In this document: piece after piece, positions 6,701 through 14,446 of the stretch
How the letters are laid out: every line of letters begins with the position of its first letter
Position numbering within the stretch: position 1 is the first letter of the stretch
NCBI GenBank assembly: GCA_023512255.1
Contig: JAILZY010000076.1
Span: 1 to 16,771 of the forward strand
Origin: a bacterium
Lineage (GTDB): Bacteria; SZUA-182; DTGQ01
DNA: 16,771 bases
Direction of reading: 5' to 3'
Notes under the pieces: generated by a model
What the model saw: the letters and a program-made list of their open reading frames with translations, nothing else
What the model was told of the DNA's origin: nothing
Database searches by the model: none
Program-made: the position numbers and the translations under genes

Positions 6701-8997
6701 TTCGCTCCTTATCCATATTGCTGATCATATTTCTTATCATTACCTGCCCTATTGGTCAGCCAGAGGCTGATACCCCGAAAGAGCAGGAAATCAAAATAGA
6801 AGAAGAAGTCCAAAATATTCAAAAGGATATAAGAGCACTAGAAGATGTTTTAAAAATTCTCTCTGACGAAAAACAAAAAAGCGCGTCAATCAGTCAGATC
6901 GAAAGCCTACTAGCCGCTAAAAGAAAGATTCTGGCGCAAAAGACTGCCTCCTCGCAAGCCTCTGACGAGACAAGCGGTCCTTTAAATTTTATCCAATTAT
7001 TCCAGAATGTCAAAAAAAATCTTATTTCTTTTTTAGGTTCTCTAAAGGAGAGGGTCGATCATCTGTCTGAGGATTATCTGAGGCTCAAGGGGTTTCTCTC
7101 AAGTCGGGAAGCTCTCATCGTGCTGCTTGATATCGGCCTGAAGCTTGGGCTAATCTCCATTTTGATGGGCATAGTATGGATTTTTACCCGCAGATTGGCC
7201 CAAAAATTTAAGGCTGTCTATCAAAGGGAGGCCAGAGGAAAGGGAAAAAGGGAGGCGGGCGGTTCCCTTGTCGAAAGGGTGAAGGCTTTAGGATTTCATT
7301 TTGTTTTGACCTCCTATTCCTTGCTCATCCTGTTTGTTTTCGGCTGGGGGCTTTTAAATCTCCTTTTTCCGAAAAAAGCCGCCTCGGCCACACTCACGCT
7401 CCTTGGGGCATGGGTTGGTTATCGGGTGCTCAAAAATCTCTGTTGTCTACTCATTACTCCTGAGGATGAATCTGAGCGGCTGTTTCACCTTGATAATTCT
7501 CTGGCTAGCTCGATCGTTGACTTGTGCCGCAGGATTCTCCTCCTGAGCATGGCGGCCTTCATTCTGGTGAGGCTGAGCTCGCTGTTTGGCCTGGCCAAGA
7601 TGTCAGCCGCTTTCTTGAAAATGTACCAGCTTGGGCTGATAGCCTCTGTAGCTGCTTTCTTGACCCGCTGGAGAGGGGGGCTGCAAAAAAGGCTTTCCCT
7701 AAGCTTAAAGGAGGATGATCCCCTCTGGATAAGGAGAGTTAAAAATACTTACAATCAGGCCGCGGGGCGAGTGTATCTAGGGCTGATTTTTTCCTTTTTC
7801 GCCATTGCTGGGCTAGATCTTGCAGGCTATGAGCGGGCGGCCAGGTTTTCTCTATACGCCATACTAGAAAGTCTGCTGGCCATTGCCTTGGCTGCCGCGA
7901 TCTGGTTTTTTTGGGGCCGACTATTTCAGCAGATTTCAACTCTAGCGGAAAAGTATGTCCAGCACTATCCTGATATGGAAAAAGAGATTCGTCAATCCCT
8001 TGCCTGGATGAGCCGCTTTGCTCGACTCATCATTATCACCCTGGCCCTGGTTGTGATCATGACTATCTGGAAGATCGATATTCTTGGATTTTTATCCCGC
8101 CGGGCAAGCCTTCTATTTCGGCTTGTACGTATTCCAGCCATTATCCTGATCGCCATCTTCTCGATTCAAGCCGTTATGCTCCTGATCCGCCGCGCGGCCC
8201 AGAGGGTGGCTAAGACACGGATCCAAAAGGGTGAGGGCATACCGGCTGAAATCGAAAAGCAGATGAAAACTATCAGCGGAATGCTGTGCAAGGTGGCCGC
8301 AGTGTTCATCTGGGCGGCTGCGGGCACCATGATCCTCAACGAGCTTGGATTTTCCATCGGCCCGCTCTTGGCTGGAGCAGGGGTCGTTGGCCTGGCTGTA
8401 GGCTTTGGGGCTCAAAATCTGGTGCGGGATATCCTAAGCGGCATCTTTATCATTGTGGAGAATCAGGTCAGGGTGGGAGATGTGGCCATTCTAAACGGGA
8501 TCGGAGGGCTTGTCGAGGCGGTGAACCTTCGGACTACGATCCTGCGAGGGCTTGATGGCACAGTCCATGTCTTTCCGAACGGCACCATCAATACGGTAGC
8601 CAATATGACTCATGGTTTTGCCTACTATGTGTTTGATATTGGGGTTGCCTATAAGGAGAATATCGACCGGGTGTATGCTGTCTTGAGGCAAATCGGCGAT
8701 CAGATCATTCAGGAAGAGCCTTATCGGTCAATGATTCTTGAGCCTCTTGAGATCCTGGGCGTAGACAGATTCGCCGATTCAGCGGTGATAATCAAGGCCA
8801 GGATCAAGACTCAGCCGATTAAGCAGTGGGTCGTAGGCCGGGAGATAAATCGCAGAATCAAGGAGCGATTCGATCAGGAAGGAATTGAGATTCCCTTCCC
8901 GCACCGCACCTTTTACTTTGGTGAGCAGAGCAAGCCGATCGAGGTCAATATCAGAAATATTGGGGACCTTGGCGGTCTGCGGGATAGTGAGAGCTAA
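6667..8997 (+). CDS. Large MscS-family mechanosensitive ion channel
   Basis: The 776-residue protein should open under membrane tension to release solutes during hypo-osmotic shock. An N-terminal hydrophobic signal or anchor (about 13-30) is followed by a predicted coiled-coil, probably periplasmic (about 40-92). About ten hydrophobic helices follow up to residue 560. The MscS core is at the C-terminal end: the pore-lining helix with GPLLAGAGVVGLAVGFG and AQNLVRDILSG (about 565-592), the beta domain with VRVGD and FPNGTI (about 600-642), and the alpha/beta vestibule ending near 745. The overall plan resembles the larger paralogues (YbiO/MscK type) rather than the 286-residue MscS. ATG 6667 is chosen because of an AGG nine bases upstream. 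A GTG at 6637 would add ten residues and the duplicated ATG at 6688 is equally plausible. Paralogue assignment is uncertain, so no symbol is given. Confidence 0.93.
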   Translation: MKIKCDIMKIKFRSLSILLIIFLIITCPIGQPEADTPKEQEIKIEEEVQNIQKDIRALEDVLKILSDEKQKSASISQIESLLAAKRKILAQKTASSQASDETSGPLNFIQLFQNVKKNLISFLGSLKERVDHLSEDYLRLKGFLSSREALIVLLDIGLKLGLISILMGIVWIFTRRLAQKFKAVYQREARGKGKREAGGSLVERVKALGFHFVLTSYSLLILFVFGWGLLNLLFPKKAASATLTLLGAWVGYRVLKNLCCLLITPEDESERLFHLDNSLASSIVDLCRRILLLSMAAFILVRLSSLFGLAKMSAAFLKMYQLGLIASVAAFLTRWRGGLQKRLSLSLKEDDPLWIRRVKNTYNQAAGRVYLGLIFSFFAIAGLDLAGYERAARFSLYAILESLLAIALAAAIWFFWGRLFQQISTLAEKYVQHYPDMEKEIRQSLAWMSRFARLIIITLALVVIMTIWKIDILGFLSRRASLLFRLVRIPAIILIAIFSIQAVMLLIRRAAQRVAKTRIQKGEGIPAEIEKQMKTISGMLCKVAAVFIWAAAGTMILNELGFSIGPLLAGAGVVGLAVGFGAQNLVRDILSGIFIIVENQVRVGDVAILNGIGGLVEAVNLRTTILRGLDGTVHVFPNGTINTVANMTHGFAYYVFDIGVAYKENIDRVYAVLRQIGDQIIQEEPYRSMILEPLEILGVDRFADSAVIIKARIKTQPIKQWVVGREINRRIKERFDQEGIEIPFPHRTFYFGEQSKPIEVNIRNIGDLGGLRDSES

Positions 8998-9031
8998 AAA
9001 GTATTGGGAAAACACATCTGCCCACTTTGTG

Positions 9032-9058
9032 TTACGCATTTGGCGAGAAACCACTAAC
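9032..9058 (+). repeat. Intergenic direct repeat, copy 1
   Basis: TTACGCATTTGGCGAGAAA (9032-9050) followed by CCACTAAC is repeated exactly for 19 bp at 9138-9156, again followed by CCACTAAC after two extra bases. This copy overlaps the terminator-like hairpin after mscS. Confidence 0.8.
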
Positions 9059-9070
9059 TGGTTTTTTCGC
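9043..9070 (+). terminator. Terminator-like hairpin after the MscS gene
   Basis: AAACCA (9048-9053) pairs with TGGTTT (9059-9064) around the loop CTAAC, and outer GCGA (9043-9046) can pair with TCGC (9067-9070). A run of six T (9062-9067) lies in and after the 3' arm, as expected for intrinsic termination of plus-strand transcription. The stop codon of the channel gene is about 50 bases upstream. The stem is not very GC-rich, so its efficiency is uncertain. Confidence 0.5.
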
Positions 9071-9100
9071 TAAGTAAATATACTTTAACGATAACCTGTT

Positions 9101-9127
9101 AAGGCCAAAACCTTAAAGATTGGCCTT
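9101..9127. terminator. Symmetric hairpin between convergent genes
   Basis: AAGGCCAA (9101-9108) and TTGGCCTT (9120-9127) form a perfect 8-bp stem with an 11-base loop, centred between the convergent mscS and radical SAM genes. There is no clear T-run on either side, so it may be a weak bidirectional terminator or a barrier rather than a classical one. Confidence 0.4.
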
Positions 9128-9137
9128 TAGTTAGTGA

Positions 9138-9166
9138 TTACGCATTTGGCGAGAAAACCCACTAAC
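9138..9166 (+). repeat. Intergenic direct repeat, copy 2
   Basis: This is the second exact copy of the 19-bp TTACGCATTTGGCGAGAAA unit (9138-9156). The following CACTAAC (9160-9166) is the inverse of GTTAGTG at 9130-9136, giving a 7-bp stem around the unit. It ends eight bases from the stop codon of the radical SAM gene on the other strand. Confidence 0.75.
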
Positions 9167-9173
9167 AATTAAG

Positions 9174-11270
9174 TCAACGGGATCGGGGATAGGCTCCAAG
9201 GTCCCAGATCAGGGAAAGGGATGGATTTTTGATCCCCCGAATAGCCGATCGGTCCATTAGCTCAAGAAAGATTCTAAAAACCCGCTCAGAATCGGCCTGT
9301 CTAACCATTCGATATATGAAGCGGCGGCACTCTGATGATGCTTTTGGCCAAAGGCCGCAGCTTGCCTCTTCGGCCTTCGCTTGCCCTGCTTTGGCGAGCG
9401 CCTGCCGCCCGTGATTTAGGCTTTTCGCTTGGGTATGGTCATAGCCGACCTTATCTCTTCTTTGCCTTTCCATCTGAATCCGAAAAAACGCAGGCCGAGC
9501 ATCATGCAGCCACCTGTCAAGGAGCCAAAGCCCAAGCTCTCGTGGTGAGAGAGGACGCAAGCAGCTTAGGGCAGGCTCACCGCCAAGTAAAAGAAAGCTC
9601 ACCCCTGCCGTCCTCTGGCCGCTAGCCGACTCCTCAGCCAGCACTCTTGAGTAAAATTCCCCTATCAGTCCGGCCAAAAACTCCGATAGGCTGATTTCCC
9701 CAACTGAGGATGACCCAAGTGGCCGCCCTAATCTCCCCGCACCTTCATCTGCCTTTCTTCCCTCTCTCTTCCCTTCCCCACCCCCTATATTCGATCCGCT
9801 CTTCCCCTCCCCACCTGCTTTGCTGATAGCCCCCATCTCACAAGTTGCCTCATCATAAATCATCTCATCAATAAGTGATTTGATAAAATTGATCGCCCTG
9901 ACCAGGCGAAATAGAGTAACCAGATCAAGCCGCTTAAAACGCTCAGTTTCAATAGCCAGGGCTGATGAGCGAAGCATAGAGAATCCTCCCTCTTGCGGCG
10001 GCAGCCAGCCATTTTTTTGGCACTCATCATAGAGGTCCATCCCTGGGGTAGCATAGAAGATACTTGGGGCGACTAACACGGGCTGGGCCGCCAGAAAGCG
10101 GATAGAGTCAACCATCTCTTCAAGAGAAGAGCCGGGCAGCCCTAAAATCAGATAGCCGGTGGTGAAAAACCCACACTCTGTGGCCTCACTCACTGTGCGG
10201 GCAAATGAGGCCGAAGATTGTGGCCGCCCAAGCCTGCGCAGGGTCTTGTCTGAAGAGGAAACTAGGGGAAGATTCAGATGGTGGCAGCCGAGTTTTTTCA
10301 GCCTACTTAGAATCTGCCGATCAAGCGATGGCGAAAAGAGGCCATTTTCAAACAGCAGGCCAAAGTCTTGGTCATGCCCAAATTCGGCCTCAATGGCTTC
10401 GAGAAGCTTAATGGTTCGCTCCCTTTGCCAGGTGAAATGCTCATCTTCAAAGTCAAATACCTTGATTTGATAGCGGTCAAAACATATTCTCATCTCGGCC
10501 AGAATATTCTCAACCGATCGGAGTCGCACGCTGCTTCGGCCTGAGATTATCCGGCTGGAACAAAACCGGCACCGATAGGGACAGCCGCGGCTTGAAAGCA
10601 TCATGGTGTATCGCTTGCCTTGAAACGAGTAAAGGTCGAGATCGAGCAAGGAGCGGTCAGGGAAGGAGAGGTCGTCAAGATCGTCCCGTGGGGCTTTTGG
10701 AGGATTGATCCTGACCACCTCCTTTGTCCGCCAGGCCAGCCCGTCAATGGATTCAAAGCTCCTGCGGCCACAGATGGCCTCAGCCAAAGCAACCAGCCGC
10801 TCTTCGCCCTCACCCAGGATGACATAGTCCACGGCTGGATCATTCATAAGGTGAAGAGCAGCCACAGTGGCATGACCTCCCCCGACTACGGTCGTTTTAC
10901 CCATCCGCTTGGCGAGGCGAGCAACAGCCATCGCCTCCTCTTCATAAGGGGTAAACAGGCTACTTATGCCCACAAGGTCTGCGGCCTTAAGCCTTTGACT
11001 AATCTCATCCTCCAAGAGACCGAAATGATAGAAGCGGCCAAAGAGCCTAAAGGGGCTCTTATCATCTTCTGAGTAATATTCCCTCAGGTAACTCAAGGCA
11101 GGAGGTATGGGCAAGGCTTTCTTTTTCCTTGTGCTAGCCGCATCCAGCACCTGGCAGGAGAAGCCAGCATCCTTCAGGGCAGAGGCCAGATACAGGAGCC
11201 CTAGGGGATAGATCCTGTGGCCGGTATGGTAAAAGTCCCTGATTGGCGGCTGAATGAGGAGAACGTTCAT
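9174..11270 (-). CDS. B12-binding-domain radical SAM protein with unusual C-terminal extension
   Basis: The 698-residue protein has a Rossmann-like cobalamin-binding domain at the N terminus (about 1-190: MNVLLIQPP, GISSLF, VVGGGHATV, YVILGEGE). It continues into a radical SAM barrel whose cluster motif C230-x3-C234-x2-C237 lies in SSRGCPYRCRFCSS. TGYLILGLPGSSLEEM near 371-386 is typical of the family. Such proteins perform methylations, ring rearrangements or other radical reactions; the substrate cannot be told here. After about residue 475 the sequence departs from the core: a Gly/Lys/Arg-rich low-complexity linker (about 483-520, encoded by a polypurine tract), a helical segment, an Ala/Lys-rich stretch (about 610-646) and a final helical domain. 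No Shine-Dalgarno sequence is evident before ATG 11270. It is convergent with the channel gene and divergent from aroDE. The class is firm; the function is unknown. Confidence 0.88.
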   Translation of the reverse strand: MNVLLIQPPIRDFYHTGHRIYPLGLLYLASALKDAGFSCQVLDAASTRKKKALPIPPALSYLREYYSEDDKSPFRLFGRFYHFGLLEDEISQRLKAADLVGISSLFTPYEEEAMAVARLAKRMGKTTVVGGGHATVAALHLMNDPAVDYVILGEGEERLVALAEAICGRRSFESIDGLAWRTKEVVRINPPKAPRDDLDDLSFPDRSLLDLDLYSFQGKRYTMMLSSRGCPYRCRFCSSRIISGRSSVRLRSVENILAEMRICFDRYQIKVFDFEDEHFTWQRERTIKLLEAIEAEFGHDQDFGLLFENGLFSPSLDRQILSRLKKLGCHHLNLPLVSSSDKTLRRLGRPQSSASFARTVSEATECGFFTTGYLILGLPGSSLEEMVDSIRFLAAQPVLVAPSIFYATPGMDLYDECQKNGWLPPQEGGFSMLRSSALAIETERFKRLDLVTLFRLVRAINFIKSLIDEMIYDEATCEMGAISKAGGEGKSGSNIGGGEGKREGRKADEGAGRLGRPLGSSSVGEISLSEFLAGLIGEFYSRVLAEESASGQRTAGVSFLLLGGEPALSCLRPLSPRELGLWLLDRWLHDARPAFFRIQMERQRRDKVGYDHTQAKSLNHGRQALAKAGQAKAEEASCGLWPKASSECRRFIYRMVRQADSERVFRIFLELMDRSAIRGIKNPSLSLIWDLGAYPRSR

Positions 11271-11478
11271 AGAAAGTTATTTTACACCCATAATCTTTGA
11301 TCCGCAATCCGGAGGGGAGGGGATAACTTGCCGAAAACAAAGATAACTGTCATTTTAGGGATAGATTTTCATCTTCTTTTATGTTATGTTTTGGTTTACG
11401 CTTTTTTCCTCTCTGGAAGTTTGCCTTAAAAGCAAAAAGGTTTGCCGCTTCTTTCAAGAGGAGGATTTTGATTGTAGT

Positions 11479-11544
11479 ATGTTAATGTTAGTAAGTGGCT
11501 CAAGCAGTTATTGCAGGAATACCTTATCAGGAGTCAGAGCATGA
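11479..11544 (+). CDS. Possible 21-codon upstream reading frame coupled to aroDE
   Basis: An ATG at 11479 opens a 21-codon frame whose TGA overlaps the aroDE start codon as ATGA (11541-11544), the arrangement used for translational coupling. A strong AGGAGG lies at 11459-11464, but 14 bases from the ATG, which is long. The predicted peptide has one Tyr and no run of Phe, Tyr or Trp codons, so it is not an obvious aromatic attenuator. It may be fortuitous. Confidence 0.25.
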   Translation: MLMLVSGSSSYCRNTLSGVRA

Positions 11545-13001
11545 TCTGTGTACCTATCACGGCTATAACCACAGCAGGGGCCCTGCAGGAGATTCAGCAG
11601 GCGGAAGAAGTAGCTGACATTTTGGAATTGCGAATTGATTATCTGGCTGATCCGGATCTGGCAAAACTGCTGGCAGCCAGGAAAAAACCGCTTATCGCTA
11701 CCAACAGGAAAACGGATGAGGGGGGAAAATTTCCAGGCACTGAAGCCGAGCGGCTCAAGCTGCTGGAGGAGGCTGCTCGTCTTGGGGCAGAGTATATTGA
11801 TTTGGAATGGAGCTGTGGTCAGGAGGTCATCCAGCGCTTTAAGGAACTGACCCGTGGAGGAAAGAGCCGGATCATCTGCTCCTGGCATAACTTTCAAGAG
11901 ACGCCGCAAGACCTTAATCAGATATATTCTTCGATCAAATCAACCGGGGCCGATATCATCAAAATCGTAACCCAGGCTACCTCTATCAATGATAACTTAA
12001 GAATCTTCGATCTGATCGCCAAGGCTCAGGCAGATGGCCAGGAGATCATTGCCCTCTGCATGGGGCCTTGTGGCGAAATCAGCCGGATACTGACTCCGCT
12101 TCTTGGCGCCTACCTCACTTTTGGCTCTCTGCGGCCAGGGAAGGAATCCGCACCGGGGCAAATTGAAGCCCGCACCTTACGCCAGGTTTATCGGATAGGA
12201 GAGCTCAAGGAAACCGATTTTCGCCTCTATGGTCTGGTAGGAAATCCGGTAAGCCAAAGCCAGGGGATCTATATCCACAACCGTGCCTTCCAGCATCTTC
12301 AACTCGACAGCCTATATGTGAATTTTCTGGTGGAAGATCTGGCCTCCTTTATGCGAGACTTTAAAGGTTATCTCTGCGGGCTCAGCGTTACCATGCCCTA
12401 TAAGCAAAAGATCATGGATTATCTGTCTGAGGTTGATCCGATAGCCCGACGGATCGGGGCTGTCAATACGATAGTAAAAAGAAAAAATAAGCTGATCGGC
12501 TACAATACCGATATTATCGGAGCTGTTCAGGCCATCGAGGCCGTCACTGCGATTGCTGAAAAAAGAGTGGTTCTCCTGGGCGCGGGCGGGGTGGCCAGGG
12601 CTATTGCCTATGGTATTGCCAGGCAGGGGGGAAAGCTCACTATCCTGAATCGAACACCGAGCCGGGCCCAGACCTTGGCCAGGGAGCTATTTTGCCGCTC
12701 AGGGGGGCTGGAAGAGATTCAAAACCTGGAAGCTGATATCCTTATCAATGGCACTTCAGTTGGCATGGCTCCACAAAGCGATGAGATGCCGGTGCCTGCG
12801 TCCGTCCTGCGGCCAGGGATGGTGGTCTTTGATACTGTCTATCATCCGGCTACGACCAGGCTGCTAGAGGAGGCCAGGGCACGGGGCTGCCTTACGGTCT
12901 CAGGGGTTGATATGTTTCTGAGGCAGGCAGCAGCTCAATTTGCCCTGTGGACTGGCTTTGAGGCACCGGTTGAGGTTATGAGGTCAGCCTTGAAGTGGTA
13001 A
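11541..13001 (+). CDS. aroDE: Bifunctional 3-dehydroquinate dehydratase (type I) / shikimate 5-dehydrogenase
   Basis: This 486-residue fusion would carry out two consecutive shikimate steps, dehydration of 3-dehydroquinate and NADPH reduction of 3-dehydroshikimate. The AroD half (about 1-220) starts MICVPI and shows ELRID, YIDLEW, CSWHNF with catalytic H116, and DIIKIV with Schiff-base K141. The AroE half (about 225-486) shows GNPVSQS (substrate serines), VTMPYK with the catalytic Lys, GAVNTIV, GYNTD with the catalytic Asp, the NADP loop GAGGVARAIAYG, the NRTPSRA phosphate clamp and FLRQAAAQF. All main catalytic residues are present in both halves, although SQSQGIYIHN differs from the usual SHSLSP..HN. 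ATG 11541 is chosen over a TTG at 11511 because AGGAG (11529-11533) is seven bases upstream and MICVPI is the usual AroD N terminus. First gene of the aroDE-aroA-aroC cluster. Confidence 0.95.
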   Translation: MICVPITAITTAGALQEIQQAEEVADILELRIDYLADPDLAKLLAARKKPLIATNRKTDEGGKFPGTEAERLKLLEEAARLGAEYIDLEWSCGQEVIQRFKELTRGGKSRIICSWHNFQETPQDLNQIYSSIKSTGADIIKIVTQATSINDNLRIFDLIAKAQADGQEIIALCMGPCGEISRILTPLLGAYLTFGSLRPGKESAPGQIEARTLRQVYRIGELKETDFRLYGLVGNPVSQSQGIYIHNRAFQHLQLDSLYVNFLVEDLASFMRDFKGYLCGLSVTMPYKQKIMDYLSEVDPIARRIGAVNTIVKRKNKLIGYNTDIIGAVQAIEAVTAIAEKRVVLLGAGGVARAIAYGIARQGGKLTILNRTPSRAQTLARELFCRSGGLEEIQNLEADILINGTSVGMAPQSDEMPVPASVLRPGMVVFDTVYHPATTRLLEEARARGCLTVSGVDMFLRQAAAQFALWTGFEAPVEVMRSALKW

Positions 13002-13113
13002 AGTACGCTTTAAAGAGAATGCCATAATGTAAAATTTCAATATTTCAAAGAGTAGATAATAGATAAAGTATAAAAATAAGAAAGGTTTCTTATAAGTAGG
13101 AAAGGTCAGGAAC

Positions 13114-14406
13114 ATGAACCTGATAGTTCAGAAAACAGGTCGTCTGAGTGGTGAGATTTCAATTCCCGGCTCAAAATCTCACACTATTCGTGGGGTGGTC
13201 ATGGCTTCTTTGGCCAAGGGCAGATCTCGGCTTATCGACCCGCTTGATTCAGCCGATACCCTGGCTGCCTTCAATGCTGCTCAAGCCTTCGGGGCCCGGA
13301 TTGATACCTCATCCTGCCCCGGTGAGTGGCTGATTGACGGGTTTGGCCGATGTCCGAAGCCTCCGGCTGGCCCAATCGACATGCTAAACAGCGGCACCTC
13401 TACTAACCTCTTTGCCTCGATTGCAGCTCTTGAGAATTTTGAGGTCGTCATTGACGGAGACTCCTCCATTCGCCGACGGCCAGTGCAGCCTCTGCTGGAT
13501 GCCCTGAAACAATTGGGAGCTGAAGCTGAGTCAATCGAGGGAACAGGCTGCCCTCCGCTCCGAATTCGCGGCCCCTTGCAGGCGGGTGAGGCTGAGGTTG
13601 AATGCCGAAGCTCTCAGTATGTCTCAAGTCTCCTTATCTCCTGCCCGCTTATCCCTTCCGGGATTACCACGATTCGGGTTCGAAATCTATGCGAGATGCC
13701 CTACATTCAGATGACTCTTGATTGGATGCAAAGCCTCGGCATACAATACGAGCAGCAAGGATATGAATTTTTCAAAATTTGCGGCGGACAAAGTTATCGG
13801 CCCTTTGTTCGCAAAATTCCAGCTGACTGGTCATCAGCTACCTTCCCCTTATGTGCCGCGGCCATGATCAGGGGCTCTGATTGCCTGATCAAGGGGCTCG
13901 ATCTCAACGATTCCCAGGCTGACCGAAAGGTGTTAGACTACCTTCAGAAAATGGGTGCTCGGATTGAAATTACCGATCAGGGAATCCGGGTCATCGGACA
14001 GGGTCTGCACGGTGCAGAGCTTGATCTAAGCAATACTCCTGATGCCCTTCCAGCCATAGCCGCAGCCGCCTGTGTGGCCGAAGGAACCACAACCATCAGA
14101 AACGTAGCTCACGCCCGGATCAAGGAGACCGACCGGATCAGGGTCATGGCCGAAGAGCTTAGCCGGATGGGAGCAAAGATTAAGGAGATGCCCGATGGCC
14201 TGATCATCGAATCTAGCAATCTGCGCGGGACCACAGTCGAGGGGCACCATGATCATCGGGTAGTCATGGCCCTTTCCCTGGCTGGGATGGTAGCTGAAGG
14301 CATGAGCCGGATAACAACCGCTGGGGCAATCAAAGTAACCTTTCCCAGCTATGTTGATTTAATGCAGGGGCTTGGCGCCAGAATGAAAATAGAAACCAAT
14401 ACTTAA
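13114..14406 (+). CDS. aroA: 3-phosphoshikimate 1-carboxyvinyltransferase (EPSP synthase)
   Basis: The 430-residue enzyme transfers the enolpyruvyl group of PEP to shikimate-3-phosphate. Catalytic and ligand residues are visible: K21 and R26 in GSKSHTIRG, R122 in IRRRP, SSQ at 166-168, D310 in NTPDALPAIA, KETDR at 337-341, DHR at 380-382 and K407 in AIKVTFPSY. The usual NAGTAMRPL loop reads NSGTSTNLF (92-100), so the conserved Arg and Pro after GTA are missing. The N-terminal KSHTIR and this loop place it outside the Escherichia coli-like class. The ATG at 13114 has an AGGA close upstream and a purine-rich AAAGG at 13100-13104. A 112-bp AT-rich gap separates it from aroDE, with aroC 40 bases downstream, consistent with one operon. 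Confidence 0.95.
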   Translation: MNLIVQKTGRLSGEISIPGSKSHTIRGVVMASLAKGRSRLIDPLDSADTLAAFNAAQAFGARIDTSSCPGEWLIDGFGRCPKPPAGPIDMLNSGTSTNLFASIAALENFEVVIDGDSSIRRRPVQPLLDALKQLGAEAESIEGTGCPPLRIRGPLQAGEAEVECRSSQYVSSLLISCPLIPSGITTIRVRNLCEMPYIQMTLDWMQSLGIQYEQQGYEFFKICGGQSYRPFVRKIPADWSSATFPLCAAAMIRGSDCLIKGLDLNDSQADRKVLDYLQKMGARIEITDQGIRVIGQGLHGAELDLSNTPDALPAIAAAACVAEGTTTIRNVAHARIKETDRIRVMAEELSRMGAKIKEMPDGLIIESSNLRGTTVEGHHDHRVVMALSLAGMVAEGMSRITTAGAIKVTFPSYVDLMQGLGARMKIETNT

Positions 14407-14434
14407 TTTATCAAAAGATAATCTGATAGACCTT

Positions 14435-14439
14435 GGAGG
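14435..14439 (+). promoter_or_regulatory. Ribosome binding site of aroC
   Basis: GGAGG lies seven bases before ATG 14447 and fixes the aroC start, which also matches the usual family N terminus. Confidence 0.7.
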
Positions 14440-14446
14440 TAGGCTT

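Noticed and set aside
11271-11478. Promoter for aroDE or for the divergent radical SAM gene
   Set aside because: Several AT-rich hexamers occur, but no -35/-10 pair with proper spacing stood out, so none is annotated.
13062-13075. GATAAAGTATAAAA shared with 15615-15628
   Set aside because: A 14-bp AT-rich match after two aro genes is suggestive of duplication but too short and too low in complexity to claim.
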